Notes: generated from the letters alone by a model not told the origin. 64,000 nt of DNA from Thalassotalea fonticola (GCF_032911225.1 NZ_CP136600.1:186001-250000), one strand, 5' to 3'; positions 53,347 through 63,862 are shown, numbered from the stretch's first letter. A program made the numbers and translations.

Positions 53347-54684
53347 TTACAGGGCCATCAACACATTAATAAAGACTATTGAAAGTAAAATAGGGCAAAC
53401 ATAGCGTAAATAGTTCCCCCATAGTTTTAATGCCGGTTTGCTAGCGAGCAAAGCGTGATCCGTTAGCTGGTTACCACGTTTCCAAATCCAACCAACAACA
53501 ATAAAATAAAATAAGCCCATAATAGGCAGCTGAAATGAATTTACCCAAGTGATCACCAAGCCAAATAACACATCAAAATTATAAACGATGCTCATACAGG
53601 CCACTAAAACAATAAGCGATACTATGATAGTGGACTTAGTTCTTGAATACTTTTTATCTTCGACTAAATAAGCAACCGGTACTTCTGTGGATGAAATTGT
53701 TGAAGTTAACGCTGCCATAGACATCAATGAGAAAAAGACCAAGGCTACATAAACACCAATGTCGCCCATAGAATCAAACAAGGTTGGTAATATTGAGAAT
53801 ATTAACTGCGGGCCGCCAATGAGCTTGCCATCGCTGAATACTTCTAAGCCCAAGTGTTGGGCGACAAATAATGTTGGAATTATCAGTAAACCTGCTAAAA
53901 ATGCAATTAAGGTATCAAGTGCACCTATAGATAAAACTAGTTGGCCCATGTTGGCATTCTTTTTCATGTAAGAGCCGTAAACCATCATGCCACCAACACC
54001 AATTGATAATGAAAAGAAGGCTTGTCCCATTGCTGAAATAATTAACATAGGATCTTGCAACTGGCTAAAATCAGGTTGCAAATACATAGCAACCCCTTCA
54101 CTCGCGCCAGGTTGTTGTAAAATATAAATAATTAAACCAATGAGTAGTACAAACAAAATTGGCATTAAACGGCTGGACCAACGTTCTATTCCTTTATGTA
54201 CACCTTGATTAATGATCAATGCACCTAAAATTATGAAGATTGGGGTAAAAGCTAAATTACGAGCATGACTCGATTCACCAAGCCAATTAGCAGCACTAGG
54301 AGAACCAATAAGCTCCATTAGGGGAGATAGCGCATGAGCTAGCATCCAACCGGCAACTATGGTGTAAAAGCTGAGCATTAAAATTGCGCCTAATAAGCCA
54401 AACAATCCCGCATATTTACCCATATTTCGAGACACGTTTTGACAAGCATCTTGTAATGCGCCTACAGGGTTTTTCTGTGCTTGATTACCAATATACATTT
54501 CAGCGTATAAAGCAGGTAAGGCGAGTAATACGGTTACAATTAAGTAAACAAAAACAAAGGCGCCGCCGCCATTGTTTGCTGCTTGTGTTGGAAAGCCCCA
54601 AATATTTCCTAGGCCTATGGCTGCCCCTGCTGCAGCTAAAATAAACCCAATTCTTGATTGGAAGGAGTCTCTTGTTGCGCTCAT
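53347..54684 (-). CDS. Sodium-dependent transporter, NSS (SNF) family
   Basis: This 445-residue inner-membrane protein is a neurotransmitter:sodium symporter homologue (LeuT/MhsT/TnaT type). The N-terminal RIGFILAAAGAAIGLGNIWGFPTQAANNGGGAF carries the unwound TM1 substrate and sodium site, and SLSIGVGGMMVYGSYMKKN is the TM6 equivalent. It has 11 predicted membrane helices, as many bacterial members do. It should import an amino acid or related amine with Na+. The specific substrate cannot be told. Confidence 0.95.
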   Translation of the reverse strand: MSATRDSFQSRIGFILAAAGAAIGLGNIWGFPTQAANNGGGAFVFVYLIVTVLLALPALYAEMYIGNQAQKNPVGALQDACQNVSRNMGKYAGLFGLLGAILMLSFYTIVAGWMLAHALSPLMELIGSPSAANWLGESSHARNLAFTPIFIILGALIINQGVHKGIERWSSRLMPILFVLLIGLIIYILQQPGASEGVAMYLQPDFSQLQDPMLIISAMGQAFFSLSIGVGGMMVYGSYMKKNANMGQLVLSIGALDTLIAFLAGLLIIPTLFVAQHLGLEVFSDGKLIGGPQLIFSILPTLFDSMGDIGVYVALVFFSLMSMAALTSTISSTEVPVAYLVEDKKYSRTKSTIIVSLIVLVACMSIVYNFDVLFGLVITWVNSFQLPIMGLFYFIVVGWIWKRGNQLTDHALLASKPALKLWGNYLRYVCPILLSIVFINVLMAL

Positions 54685-54863
54685 AAAGTACTTTTTAATT
54701 ATTATTGTTCTATATAAGCCGAGCTTACCTAGCTTTTAAAAGGTTTGGCAAGTTAAATTGTGAAATTTCAGCGAATAAACTTAAGGCAAATTTAGATTGC
54801 ACTGGAAAGTGTCGATAACACTGCTTATCATAGTCACATTAGTTAATTTTAGAATTTTTAGTT

Positions 54864-55508
54864 ATGTTGCAATTTAAAATAATCCCCGTGACCCAATTTC
54901 AGCAAAACGCAACCTTAATCTGGTGTGACCAAACCATGGAAGGGGCGCTTATTGACCCCGGTGGAGAAAGCGATAGACTTCTAGCTGAAGTAGAACGTGT
55001 GGGAGTAACGCTATCAAAATTGCTATTAACTCATGCACATGTTGACCACGCAGGTGGTACACAAGATATTGCCGACAAGCTCGATTTACCAATAGAGGGG
55101 CCTCATCAAGCTGATCAGTTTTGGATTGATATTTTTCCTCAGCAAATTCAACAATTTGGTTTTCCTGAAGCGAGAGTATTTAAAACAAATCGATGGTTAG
55201 AGCAGGGCGATACAGTAACTGTTGGTAAAGAAACTCTAGAAGTGTACTTTTGCCCTGGGCATACACCCGGTCATGTGGTCTTCTTTAACCGAGAAGCTAA
55301 ACTTGCGCAAGTGGGTGACGTATTGTTCAGAGGTTCTATTGGCCGCACGGACTTTCCAAAAGGCGACCAAGCCACGTTAGTTCATTCCATTAAATCCAAC
55401 CTATGGCCATTAGGGGATGATGTAAGATTCATTCCTGGTCATGGCCCAATGAGTACTTTTGGAGAAGAACGCCGCAGCAACCCTTATGTTGGTGAAGGGA
55501 TTAGGTAG
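54864..55508 (+). CDS. YcbL-like metallo-beta-lactamase-fold hydrolase
   Basis: This 214-residue protein has the binuclear zinc motif T-H-A-H-V-D-H-A (HxHxDH), CPGHTPGHVVF and PGHGPMS, and starts LQFKIIPVTQFQQNATLIW as in E. coli YcbL (215 residues), a type II glyoxalase. It may hydrolyse S-lactoylglutathione or a related thioester in the cytoplasm. Its last eight bases overlap the end of the methyltransferase gene on the other strand. Confidence 0.92.
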   Translation: MLQFKIIPVTQFQQNATLIWCDQTMEGALIDPGGESDRLLAEVERVGVTLSKLLLTHAHVDHAGGTQDIADKLDLPIEGPHQADQFWIDIFPQQIQQFGFPEARVFKTNRWLEQGDTVTVGKETLEVYFCPGHTPGHVVFFNREAKLAQVGDVLFRGSIGRTDFPKGDQATLVHSIKSNLWPLGDDVRFIPGHGPMSTFGEERRSNPYVGEGIR

Positions 55509-56010
55509 CTTTAATTTTTGCGGTATTGTTAGTATCGCGGCTTTGTCTAATAAGCTCATCGCCGCCGATACGCGTTGTTGATTTTGCTAAACGATCGTAT
55601 AAAACTACATTTACCGTTGCGGCTAAATTCATACATCCAATGGTAGGTATATATACCACTGAATCGGCGCTATCAATTACTTCTTGTTCAATGGTGCCAT
55701 CTTCAGGGCCAAAAATATAATAAGCATTTTCTGGGTGTTCAAAATCGGGCAGGGCAATTGCGCCTTCAACTAAATCAACACAAACAATTTTAGCACCTGC
55801 AGGTATTACATCTAATAAACGTTTCGTTTCAACTAATGGAATATTTAATAGTGCATTTTGAGTATCTGTATGAAACTTCTTAGCAAAAGCAAAACGTGGA
55901 CCATCATAGAAAACTGAATCAACTTGGTAACAACCACTCGCGCGCATAACCGCGCCTACATTACTTGGGCTTTTAGGGTTAGTTAAACCAATAGTTGCTT
56001 TACTTGTCAC
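55501..56010 (-). CDS. SPOUT (TrmH/SpoU-type) RNA methyltransferase
   Basis: This 169-residue protein is a minimal SPOUT methyltransferase without an N-terminal RNA-binding extension. It has motif 1 GLTNPKSPSNVGAVMRAS (N-x-G-x-x-x-R), motif 2 YYIFGPEDG and motif 3 IPTIGCMNLAATVNVVLYDRL that forms the SAM-binding knot. The target nucleotide is not evident; TrmH, TrmJ and TrmL relatives methylate ribose 2'-OH in tRNA. Its 3' end overlaps that of the YcbL-like gene tail to tail by eight bases. Confidence 0.88.
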   Translation of the reverse strand: MTSKATIGLTNPKSPSNVGAVMRASGCYQVDSVFYDGPRFAFAKKFHTDTQNALLNIPLVETKRLLDVIPAGAKIVCVDLVEGAIALPDFEHPENAYYIFGPEDGTIEQEVIDSADSVVYIPTIGCMNLAATVNVVLYDRLAKSTTRIGGDELIRQSRDTNNTAKIKAT

Positions 56011-56119
56011 ATGTTACCTAATGGAGTTGAAATTAAGCATTATCATGCTGTGTTAATTATGAGGGGATTATATAGAAATTTTCTCAGTAGGGAATAAATT
56101 TAATCAAATTAGTGAAAGC

Positions 56120-56148
56120 AAAAAAAAGAGCAGAACAGCTCTGCTCTT
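56120..56148 (-). terminator. Terminator of small exported-peptide gene
   Basis: AAGAGCAGA (56126-56134) pairs with TCTGCTCTT (56140-56148) around ACAGC. On the minus strand the stem is followed by seven or more T residues (complement of the A run 56120-56127). Confidence 0.9.
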
Positions 56149-56166
56149 AACCGCTAACTAACACTA

Positions 56167-56307
56167 CTAGTTAGTAACCACCACTACCATGGAGGAATTT
56201 TCAGTGAAAACCGCTTCAGATGATGCAAATGCTGTCGACATAGATACGCTAATTATCGTGATGAAAGTAATTATCATTAGAGCTAAAAATTTCTTTTCCG
56301 TAAACAT
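56167..56307 (-). CDS. 46-residue exported peptide, unknown
   Basis: The frame starts at ATG 56307 with GGAGA seven bases upstream and ends at TAG 56167. It encodes a lysine-bearing N-terminus (MFTEKKFLALM), a hydrophobic core (IITFITIISVSM) and a signal-peptidase-like STAFA-SS site, then a 17-residue mature part SSEAVFTENSSMVVVVTN with a hydrophobic VVVV end. A strong terminator lies 20 bases downstream. Ribosome site, signal peptide and terminator together make it a credible gene. I do not recognise a family; a secreted peptide or a small periplasmic protein are both possible. Confidence 0.65.
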   Translation of the reverse strand: MFTEKKFLALMIITFITIISVSMSTAFASSEAVFTENSSMVVVVTN

Positions 56308-56606
56308 AAAGTATCTCCATATAGTAAAATCATTCGAAGCTATTAATCATTTTAAGTGCAAAATTAAAGAATATATAAATAAAACATAAAATTAATATAA
56401 TTAATTAAATTATTGAATTTTGGATTAATTATCACTAAATCTCATGATTTCCTCATAAATTATATTTTCCAAATGTTTTTAACATACTCTGAGAATAAGC
56501 GAGCTTTGTATGTTGGTGTGTAATATTACAGAATGACTTTTATTTGTAAGTGAATCTTTGTTAAAATCTTTGCAATAAGAAAATAAACATAGAGCGCTAA
56601 ACTTTG
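56308..56606. other. AT-rich intergenic region between divergent small genes
   Basis: About 300 very AT-rich bases separate the 46-codon gene (minus) from the 122-codon gene (plus), so it should hold both promoters. I see no repeat shared with the rest of the window and no further frame with a ribosome site. Confidence 0.55.
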
Positions 56607-56975
56607 ATGAATCAGAAAATGAAAGTAGAAATAGATTTATTTGGTCACGATCTTAACTGTAAAAATACACTAACTCGAGTGATCACTGAAGGTTTGCTTT
56701 TGAACAAACTTAAGTTTCATGAGCGTATGACAAGAGTTTCACAGCAATATTGTGAAAGAGCGCATGTAAAAATGGAAACTTTCGAAGTATCAGCTGCTAG
56801 CGTAGGGCAATGTTCTGGAGAAATTAAAGTAGGATATCAATGGAATTCTTACTATGATTTTGAAGACATACAGCATTTTGATCAGGTGTCTGAGACTTGG
56901 CCTTTTTCTATCAAAAATAATATGGCTTTGTTTGAACTCGATTTACCAGAGTTATTTGTAACTCACGAATTATAG
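56607..56975 (+). CDS. Hypothetical cytoplasmic protein, 122 residues
   Basis: I do not recognise this protein. It has no signal peptide or membrane helix, begins with a strand-like KVEIDLFGHDLN segment, has a charged helix (KLKFHERMTRVSQQYCERAH) and two cysteines in the middle third, and ends acidic and hydrophobic (ALFELDLPELFV). The start is ATG 56607; AGAG at 56590-56593 is the only ribosome-site-like sequence. It is divergent from the 46-codon exported peptide gene and convergent with the liu operon. Codon use looks like that of its neighbours. Confidence 0.65.
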   Translation: MNQKMKVEIDLFGHDLNCKNTLTRVITEGLLLNKLKFHERMTRVSQQYCERAHVKMETFEVSAASVGQCSGEIKVGYQWNSYYDFEDIQHFDQVSETWPFSIKNNMALFELDLPELFVTHEL

Positions 56976-57001
56976 ATTACAAATCTATTGTTATCTTGAA
57001 G

Positions 57002-57030
57002 AAAAAAAGCCAGTAGTTAAGCTACTGGCC
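57002..57030 (-). terminator. Terminator of liu operon
   Basis: GCCAGTAG (57009-57016) pairs with CTACTGGC (57022-57029) around TTAAG. Read on the minus strand it ends in seven T residues (complement of the A run 57002-57008). Confidence 0.9.
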
Positions 57031-57067
57031 CTTTGAAATCATCTATTGCTATTGTCGTAACATAGTT

Positions 57068-57997
57068 CTATTGTTTTGCACGCATTGCATTCGATACTTT
57101 AGAAATAGGTGCTTTACCTAGCTTGTCAGAAATGAACCAACCAGCATGCAACAATTTATCAAAATCTATTCCGTGCTCAATACCTAAGCCATTTAATAAA
57201 TAAACCACATCTTCAGTGGCAACATTACCAGATGCGCCTTTAGCATAAGGACAACCACCAAGACCTGCTACAGCAGAGTCAATAACGGTTATGCCACAAT
57301 TTAATGCCGCAAAAATATTTGTTAGGGCTTGGCCGTACGTATCGTGAAAATGTACAGCTAACTTATTTATTGGTACTAATTGACTTACAGTATTGAGCAT
57401 CGTTTTTACACTTGATACTGTACCGACACCGATAGTATCGCCAAGGGATATTTCGTAACAGCCCATATCGAACAACTTTTTCGCGACTTTGGCAACTTGC
57501 TCTGGCTCTATATCGCCTTCATAAGGACAACCAACTACACAAGAGACATAGCCACGTACTTTTAACCCTTGCTTTTTAGCTGCTGCGATAACTGGCAAAA
57601 ATCGCTCTAATGACTCATCAATTGAACAATTGATGTTCTTTTGGCTAAACGATTCTGAAGCGGCGCCAAATATAGCAACTTCATCGGCATTAACGGCAAC
57701 AGCGCCTTCAAAACCTTTTAAGTTTGGCGTAAGTGCCGCGTAAGTAATGTCATTTTTACGATTAATGCCGTTAAACACATCGGTAGAGGTTGCCATTTGC
57801 GGCACCCATTTAGGCGAAACAAAACTGCCGCTTTCAATGTAACTCACGCCCGCATTGGCCAACTGCTCTATCAAAGCAATCTTATCTTCTGCGCTGATAA
57901 GTTTAGCTTCATTTTGCAGCCCGTCTCTTGGTCCAACTTCGACAATCTTTACTTGTTCAGGTAAGGAGCTAACTTCGCTGTTAGTTATAATAGTCAT
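57068..57997 (-). CDS. liuE: Hydroxymethylglutaryl-CoA lyase
   Basis: This 309-residue enzyme cleaves 3-hydroxy-3-methylglutaryl-CoA to acetoacetate and acetyl-CoA, the last step of leucine degradation. It is a TIM-barrel DRE-type lyase: [14 protein letters not shown] with the catalytic Arg-Asp, VSPKWVPQM, and the C-terminal [14 protein letters not shown] with the catalytic cysteine. Its start lies two bases after the liuD stop, and it is the last gene before the operon terminator. Confidence 0.96.
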   Translation of the reverse strand: MTIITNSEVSSLPEQVKIVEVGPRDGLQNEAKLISAEDKIALIEQLANAGVSYIESGSFVSPKWVPQMATSTDVFNGINRKNDITYAALTPNLKGFEGAVAVNADEVAIFGAASESFSQKNINCSIDESLERFLPVIAAAKKQGLKVRGYVSCVVGCPYEGDIEPEQVAKVAKKLFDMGCYEISLGDTIGVGTVSSVKTMLNTVSQLVPINKLAVHFHDTYGQALTNIFAALNCGITVIDSAVAGLGGCPYAKGASGNVATEDVVYLLNGLGIEHGIDFDKLLHAGWFISDKLGKAPISKVSNAMRAKQ

Positions 57998-57999
57998 GA

Positions 58000-60018
58000 T
58001 TATTTGCTCTCATCTTCTGCGGCAAAGGCTAATAATTCAGCGCCGCCATCAACCATATCACCTACATTAAAGTAAAATTCGGAAACACTACCGTCAGATG
58101 GAGCTCGGATAGTATGCTCCATTTTCATTGCTTCCATGATCAGTAGCGGTTGATCTTTTTTAACCGCTTCTCCAACATCGGCTAATAAAGTCACCATAGT
58201 GCCATTCATTGGTGCGGTAAGTCCGCCGCCAGCTTGTTCGCTATTTGCGTCACCACAATCTGGTTCAACTTTGGCAAAGTGAATAACGCCTGTTTGTCTA
58301 AATAAACTGTATTGCCCCAGATTTTCACCCACGGTAGCATTAAACCTATAGCCATTTACATTGGCAAATAAGGTGTCGCCATCAATATGACCCTGACAAT
58401 CAATGGTTTTTCCCGCGACGGTAATTAAATAAAATGTACTGCTGCCTTGACGTTTTTCCTCAACCTGTACTGGATAAATAATATCGTTATGCTCCAGTTC
58501 AAAGGCATGAATATTAGCTTCATTTAAACGCCATGCATTGGTGGCATTCCAGGGAGAGTGAGGGTCGTTTGTATTGTTCGCTACTGCTTTAGCCTTGCTA
58601 GCCTGCGCTAATACTAAGTACAATGCTGCAATTGGTAGTTCATCTGCTAATGTTTTTTCGTCTTCATGAAAAATTAAATCGTGATGCTTTTCAATAAAGC
58701 CAGTGTCTAAATCGGCTTGTTGAAATGGTTTAGCCGTTGCTAAGTTATAGAGGAAGTCTATGTTGGTCGTAACACCTTGAATACGATATTCCATTAATGA
58801 TTTAGCTAATAATTGTAGTGCTTTTTCACGGTTTTCCCCCCAAACAATCAACTTTGCGATCATTGGGTCATAAAAAACACTAACGTCATCACCTTGGCGA
58901 ACACCGGTATCGATGCGAACATGTTCACTTTCAACAGGAATTCTCAAATAATTTAATTTTCCGGTAGCTGGTAAAAAATCATTATTTGGATCTTCTGCAT
59001 AAATTCTTGCTTCAAACGCATGACCATTAAGCACAAGCTCATTTTGTTTAAGCGGTAACGTTTCACCTGCTGCTACACGTAACTGCCACTCGACTAAGTC
59101 TTGGCCAGAGATCATTTCAGTAACTGGGTGCTCTACTTGTAAACGAGTGTTCATTTCCATAAAGTAGAATGAGCCATCAACATCAAGTAAAAATTCAACT
59201 GTTCCAGCACCTTGATAACCAATTGCTTTAGCTGATTGAATCGCTGATTCACCCATTTGTTTACGAAGTTCTTCACTCATGCCTGGTGCTGGGGCTTCTT
59301 CAATCACTTTTTGATGACGACGCTGTACTGAACAGTCTCGTTCAAATAAATAAACGGCGTTGTTGTGATTGTCACAGAATACTTGAATTTCTACGTGTCG
59401 AGGTTGAGTTAAATACTTCTCAACCAACATAGTGTCATCACCAAATGACGATAAAGACTCACGCTTAGCCGCAGCTAATGCTTCATCAAACTCACTTTCT
59501 GACCAAACTTGGCGCATGCCTTTACCACCGCCGCCAGCGGTAGCTTTAAGCAAAACAGGGTAGCCCATGTCATCTGCAGCTTGCTTAATTATTGCTGGGT
59601 TTTGATCGTCACCATGATAACCAGGCACTAATGGCACATTAGCCTTTTCCATAATAACTTTTGCTGCTGATTTTGAGCCCATTGCTTCAATAGCTGGTAC
59701 AGGAGGGCCAATGAAGACTATATTCTGTTTGGCACATTTTCGGCAAAAATCAGCATTTTCTGATAAGAAACCATAACCAGGGTGAATAGCCTGTGCACCA
59801 GTTCGAATAGCCGCTTCAATAACTTTATCACCAATAAGATAACTTTCACGTGAAGGCGAACCACCAATATGTATAGCTTCATCAGCCATATTTACGTGTA
59901 ATGAATCAGCATCAGCATCGGAGTATACGGCTACGGTTAATATGCCCATTTCACGAGCAGTTTTAATAATGCGACAAGCAATTTCACCACGGTTTGCGAT
60001 TAATATTTTAGTAAACAT
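58000..60018 (-). CDS. liuD: Methylcrotonyl-CoA carboxylase, biotin subunit
   Basis: This 672-residue alpha subunit carries biotin carboxylase (residues 1-450: [56 protein letters not shown]), a linker domain, and the C-terminal biotin carrier with the biotinylated lysine in [12 protein letters not shown]. With LiuB it carboxylates 3-methylcrotonyl-CoA. The ATP-grasp and biotin sites are intact. It lies 13 bases after liuC. Confidence 0.96.
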   Translation of the reverse strand: MFTKILIANRGEIACRIIKTAREMGILTVAVYSDADADSLHVNMADEAIHIGGSPSRESYLIGDKVIEAAIRTGAQAIHPGYGFLSENADFCRKCAKQNIVFIGPPVPAIEAMGSKSAAKVIMEKANVPLVPGYHGDDQNPAIIKQAADDMGYPVLLKATAGGGGKGMRQVWSESEFDEALAAAKRESLSSFGDDTMLVEKYLTQPRHVEIQVFCDNHNNAVYLFERDCSVQRRHQKVIEEAPAPGMSEELRKQMGESAIQSAKAIGYQGAGTVEFLLDVDGSFYFMEMNTRLQVEHPVTEMISGQDLVEWQLRVAAGETLPLKQNELVLNGHAFEARIYAEDPNNDFLPATGKLNYLRIPVESEHVRIDTGVRQGDDVSVFYDPMIAKLIVWGENREKALQLLAKSLMEYRIQGVTTNIDFLYNLATAKPFQQADLDTGFIEKHHDLIFHEDEKTLADELPIAALYLVLAQASKAKAVANNTNDPHSPWNATNAWRLNEANIHAFELEHNDIIYPVQVEEKRQGSSTFYLITVAGKTIDCQGHIDGDTLFANVNGYRFNATVGENLGQYSLFRQTGVIHFAKVEPDCGDANSEQAGGGLTAPMNGTMVTLLADVGEAVKKDQPLLIMEAMKMEHTIRAPSDGSVSEFYFNVGDMVDGGAELLAFAAEDESK

Positions 60019-60031
60019 TGTTGTATCGATC

Positions 60032-60826
60032 CTATTTATTTATCCAGGCTGCAGGGCGTTTTTCGAAAAATGAAGTTAACCCTTCTTGACCCTCTGACGA
60101 TACTCGAATAGCGGCAATGCGCTTACTGGTATCTTCTAATAATTCATCATTTATTGGCTTGTAAGCCACGTCAAATGCTAATTGTTTCGCCTGCTTAACG
60201 GCCGCAGGACTGTTTTGGAGTAAAGTATTTAACATAGTTTCAACTTCGCTATCTAATACATCAACTGCACATATTTCATCAACTAAACCAAGTTGTTGTG
60301 CCTTATTAGCAAAAAAACGCTCAGCCGTTTGAAAGTATCGTCGACAGGCTTTTAAGCCCATTGCATTTACCACGTATGGGCTAATTGTTGCTGGGATCAG
60401 CCCTAGCTTTACTTCGCTCAAACAAAAGCTGGCTTTCTCGGATGCAATTGCAATATCGCAACAACTTACTAAACCTACGGCTCCGCCAAACGCTGCGCCT
60501 TGAACTTTGGCAATGGTTGGCATTGGCATAAAGTTAAGAATCTTAAGCATATTGGCTAAGGCATTGGCATCTTTTAAATTTTCATCAAATGAATAACTTG
60601 CCATGCGCTTCATCCAGCCCAAATCAGCACCGGCAGAAAAACTTTTACCGGTAGATGCTAATACCATCGCTTTAACATTAGAATTTGCGGCGACATTATT
60701 AAATATATTAGTGAGCTCATTAATCACCCCATCATCAAAGGCATTATGCTTATCTGGATTATTTAAAGTAACGGTAGCAATACCGCGATTATCTATGTTT
60801 AATAATACTTTATTATCATTCATCAA
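60032..60826 (-). CDS. liuC: Methylglutaconyl-CoA hydratase (enoyl-CoA hydratase family)
   Basis: This 264-residue crotonase-fold protein has the oxyanion-hole segments KSFSAGADLGWM and VQGAAFGGAVGLVSCCD and the catalytic-region SEVKLGLIPATISPYV. Its place between the two carboxylase subunit genes identifies it as the hydratase converting 3-methylglutaconyl-CoA to HMG-CoA rather than a general beta-oxidation enzyme. It lies seven bases after liuB and 13 before liuD. Confidence 0.93.
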   Translation of the reverse strand: MMNDNKVLLNIDNRGIATVTLNNPDKHNAFDDGVINELTNIFNNVAANSNVKAMVLASTGKSFSAGADLGWMKRMASYSFDENLKDANALANMLKILNFMPMPTIAKVQGAAFGGAVGLVSCCDIAIASEKASFCLSEVKLGLIPATISPYVVNAMGLKACRRYFQTAERFFANKAQQLGLVDEICAVDVLDSEVETMLNTLLQNSPAAVKQAKQLAFDVAYKPINDELLEDTSKRIAAIRVSSEGQEGLTSFFEKRPAAWINK

Positions 60827-60833
60827 TACTGTC

Positions 60834-62441
60834 CTACATTCTAAAGATACCGAAGCGGGTAGCTTCGATTTCTTTATTTAATGATGCAGAAATAGCTAAA
60901 CCAAGTACTTGTCTGGTTTCGCTCGGATCAATAACACCATCATCCCAAAGTCGGGCTGAGGCATAATATGGGTGCCCCTGCTTTTCATAGGTATCAATAA
61001 TTGGTTGTTTAAATTCAGCTTCTGCTTCATTACTCCAACTCTCACCAGCTTTTTCTTTTTGATCTCGCTTGACCTGAGCTAAAACACCTGCAGCTTGCTC
61101 ACCGCCCATTACTGAAATACGTGCATTTGGCCACATAAATAAGAAACGAGGATCGTAAGAACGACCACACATACCGTAGTTGCCAGCGCCAAAACTACCA
61201 CCAATTAGTACTGTGAATTTAGGAACCTTGGCACACGCAACCGCGGTTACCATTTTCGCGCCGTGCTTGGCAATGCCACCAGTTTCATATTGTTTACCAA
61301 CCATAAAGCCAGTGATGTTTTGTAAGAAAATTAATGGAATTTTTCGTTGTGCACATAGCTCTACAAAGTGCGCACCTTTTTGTGCTGATTCGCCAAAAAG
61401 TATCCCGTTATTGGCGACAATACCAACAGGGTATCCGAAGATGCGTGCAAAACCACAAACCAGAGTTGTACCGTATAATGCTTTAAATTCATCAAATTCA
61501 CTGCCATCAACAACGCGGGCAATAACTTCGCGTACATCATAAGGTTGACGAGAGTCTTTAGGAATTATGCCGTAAATTTCTTTGGCGTCATACTTCGGCT
61601 CTTGCACTTCTTCAATGTTCATCTGTACCGGCTTAACACGGTTTAGATTAGCAATGGTTTGACGAGCAATTTGTAATGCATGATGATCGTTTTGAGCCAT
61701 ATGATCAGAAACACCGGATGTTCGACAATGAACATCGGCGCCGCCTAAATCTTCTGCGCTTACAACTTCACCTGTTGCTGCTTTAACGAGTGGAGGACCG
61801 GCTAAAAATATTGTACCTTGCTCTTTAACAATAATTGATTCATCAGCCATCGCTGGCACGTAAGCGCCACCAGCTGTACAAGAACCCATTACTACCGCTA
61901 TTTGTGGAATGTTTTGTGCCGACATATTGGCTTGGTTAAAGAAAATACGACCAAAGTGCTCTCTGTCAGGAAATACATCGTCTTGGTTTGGTAAGTTAGC
62001 ACCACCGGAATCTACTAGATAAATACAAGGTAAATTGTTTTCTAGTGCAATGGTTTGAGCTCGAATATGCTTTTTAACGGTGAGCGGATAGTACGTCCCA
62101 CCTTTAACCGTTGCATCATTGGCAACGATAACACATTCTTGTCCGCCAACACGGCCAATACCTGTGATAATACCCGCAGCTGGGATGTTGTCTTTATATA
62201 CATCATTAGCGGCTAATTGAGAAAACTCTAAAAATGGCGAGCCTGAATCTAATAAATTATAAACACGATCACGGGGCAGTAACTTACCACGACTTAAATG
62301 ACGTTCACGGCTTTTTTCTCCGCCACCTAATTTGATACTGTCTAGCTTTACTTTTAAATCGTCAACTTGAACCTGCATGTGCGCCGCATTATCAGCGAAG
62401 TCTTGACTGCGAACGTTTATTTTACTGGTTATTTTAGCCAC
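60834..62441 (-). CDS. liuB: Methylcrotonyl-CoA carboxylase, carboxyltransferase subunit
   Basis: This 535-residue beta subunit is a carboxyltransferase with two crotonase-like halves: [22 protein letters not shown] at the N-terminus, [42 protein letters not shown], and [40 protein letters not shown] in the second half. It transfers the carboxyl group from LiuD's biotin. The start is 254 bases downstream of liuA, the only large gap in the operon. Confidence 0.97.
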   Translation of the reverse strand: MAKITSKINVRSQDFADNAAHMQVQVDDLKVKLDSIKLGGGEKSRERHLSRGKLLPRDRVYNLLDSGSPFLEFSQLAANDVYKDNIPAAGIITGIGRVGGQECVIVANDATVKGGTYYPLTVKKHIRAQTIALENNLPCIYLVDSGGANLPNQDDVFPDREHFGRIFFNQANMSAQNIPQIAVVMGSCTAGGAYVPAMADESIIVKEQGTIFLAGPPLVKAATGEVVSAEDLGGADVHCRTSGVSDHMAQNDHHALQIARQTIANLNRVKPVQMNIEEVQEPKYDAKEIYGIIPKDSRQPYDVREVIARVVDGSEFDEFKALYGTTLVCGFARIFGYPVGIVANNGILFGESAQKGAHFVELCAQRKIPLIFLQNITGFMVGKQYETGGIAKHGAKMVTAVACAKVPKFTVLIGGSFGAGNYGMCGRSYDPRFLFMWPNARISVMGGEQAAGVLAQVKRDQKEKAGESWSNEAEAEFKQPIIDTYEKQGHPYYASARLWDDGVIDPSETRQVLGLAISASLNKEIEATRFGIFRM

Positions 62442-62695
62442 GTGTTTTCCTTATATGTTCTCATTTGAACTGCGTTCAAAGTTAGAAACGAGATACTAGA
62501 GACGAGAAACGCTAACAGCAATTCCGCTGTCAATTTGTTACTCTGAACCAATCGCTTTCCTGAATTTATTTCAGGATCTTCAATAATGATTAACTCTCTC
62601 AAATAAAGAACAAAGAACAAAGAACATGAACTTTCGCACATCATGTTCAAATTCCTGCTCTTAGTTTCTCGTTTCTCTTTCTAGTTTCTTTTTCT
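62442..62695. repeat. Repeat-rich spacer inside liu operon
   Basis: This 254-base spacer carries four heptamer units in register (62485-62512: GAAACGA, GATACTA, GAGACGA, GAAACGC), a TCCTGAA/TTCAGGA hairpin with an ATCTT tail (62558-62580), three AAAGAAC units (62605-62625) and TAGTTTC, TCGTTTC, TAGTTTC units (62662-62668, 62669-62675, 62682-62688), the last set being inverted relative to the first. No gene is seen; an open frame on the minus strand is an artefact of the repeats. Confidence 0.85.
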
Positions 62696-63862
62696 TTACG
62701 ATTCGTTGAATAGCTCTCGGCCAATCAACATACGACGAATTTCTGATGTACCTGCGCCAATCTCATAAAGTTTAGCATCACGCAATAAACGACCTGCCGG
62801 AAATTCATTGATATAACCATTACCACCCAGTAATTGGATTGCATCTAATGCCATTTGGGTTGCTAATTCGGCTGAGTATAAAATTACAGCGGCAGCATCT
62901 TTACGAGTAGTTTCACCACGATCACAAGCCATCGCAACCATATAGGCATACGATTTTGCTGCATTCATTTGAGTGTACATATCGGCAATTTTACCTTGCA
63001 CAAGTTGGAACTCACCGATAGATTGGCCAAATTGCTTGCGGTCGTGAATGTATGGAACGACTAAGTCCATACATGCATCCATGATCCCTAATGGACCACC
63101 TGAAAGAACAACACGCTCATAATCTAGGCCTGACATTAGTACTCGTACACCTTTGCCTTCTTCACCTAAAATGTTTTCGGCAGGTACTTCACAATCTTGG
63201 AATACTAATTCACAAGTGTTTGAACCTCGCATGCCTAATTTATCTAGCTTTTGATGACGAGAAAAGCCAGGATAGTCACGTTCAACAATAAAGGCTGTCA
63301 TACCTTTAGAACCGGCATTAACATCGGTTTTAGCATAAACTACATAAACGTTGGCATCTGGTCCGTTAGTGATCCACATTTTATTACCGTTTAAAATGTA
63401 CTTATCGCCTTGTTTATCGGCACGCAGTTTCATGCTTACTACATCAGAGCCTGCATTTGGCTCACTCATTGCTAACGCGCCAACGTGCTCACCTGTACAA
63501 AGTTTCGGTAAGTACTTTAGTTTTTGTTCATGAGAGCCATTTTTACTTAATTGGTTTAAACACAGGTTAGACATAGCGCCATAACTTAAACCTACCGATG
63601 CAGATGCGCGGCTAATTTCTTGCATCGCTACCATGTGCTCTAAATAGCCTAAGTTTGAGCCGCCATATTGTTCTTCAACGGTCATGCCTAACAAACCTAA
63701 GTCGCCAAATTTACGCCATAAATCTGCAGGAAATTCATTATCGATGTCAATTTGTTCAGCACGAGGCGCAATTTCATCACGAGCAAACGAGTTTACGGTA
63801 TCGCGGATCATGTCCACGGTTTCGCCTAGATTAAAGTTTAATGAAGAAAAAGTAGAAATCAT
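62696..63862 (-). CDS. liuA: Isovaleryl-CoA dehydrogenase
   Basis: This 388-residue FAD-dependent acyl-CoA dehydrogenase oxidises isovaleryl-CoA to 3-methylcrotonyl-CoA. The catalytic glutamate is in [16 protein letters not shown], the position specific to isovaleryl-CoA dehydrogenases; [16 protein letters not shown] and [36 protein letters not shown] are standard. AGGA precedes the ATG. It follows the regulator gene by 40 bases. Confidence 0.97.
   Translation of the reverse strand: MISTFSSLNFNLGETVDMIRDTVNSFARDEIAPRAEQIDIDNEFPADLWRKFGDLGLLGMTVEEQYGGSNLGYLEHMVAMQEISRASASVGLSYGAMSNLCLNQLSKNGSHEQKLKYLPKLCTGEHVGALAMSEPNAGSDVVSMKLRADKQGDKYILNGNKMWITNGPDANVYVVYAKTDVNAGSKGMTAFIVERDYPGFSRHQKLDKLGMRGSNTCELVFQDCEVPAENILGEEGKGVRVLMSGLDYERVVLSGGPLGIMDACMDLVVPYIHDRKQFGQSIGEFQLVQGKIADMYTQMNAAKSYAYMVAMACDRGETTRKDAAAVILYSAELATQMALDAIQLLGGNGYINEFPAGRLLRDAKLYEIGAGTSEIRRMLIGRELFNES

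Noticed and set aside
56189..56389. 66-codon plus-strand frame over the small exported-peptide gene
   Set aside because: It has no signal or domain, is antisense to a better supported gene, and its start lacks the surrounding evidence.
62429..62650. 73-codon minus-strand frame between liuB and liuA
   Set aside because: It runs through heptamer repeats, is of odd composition and has no ribosome site or family look.
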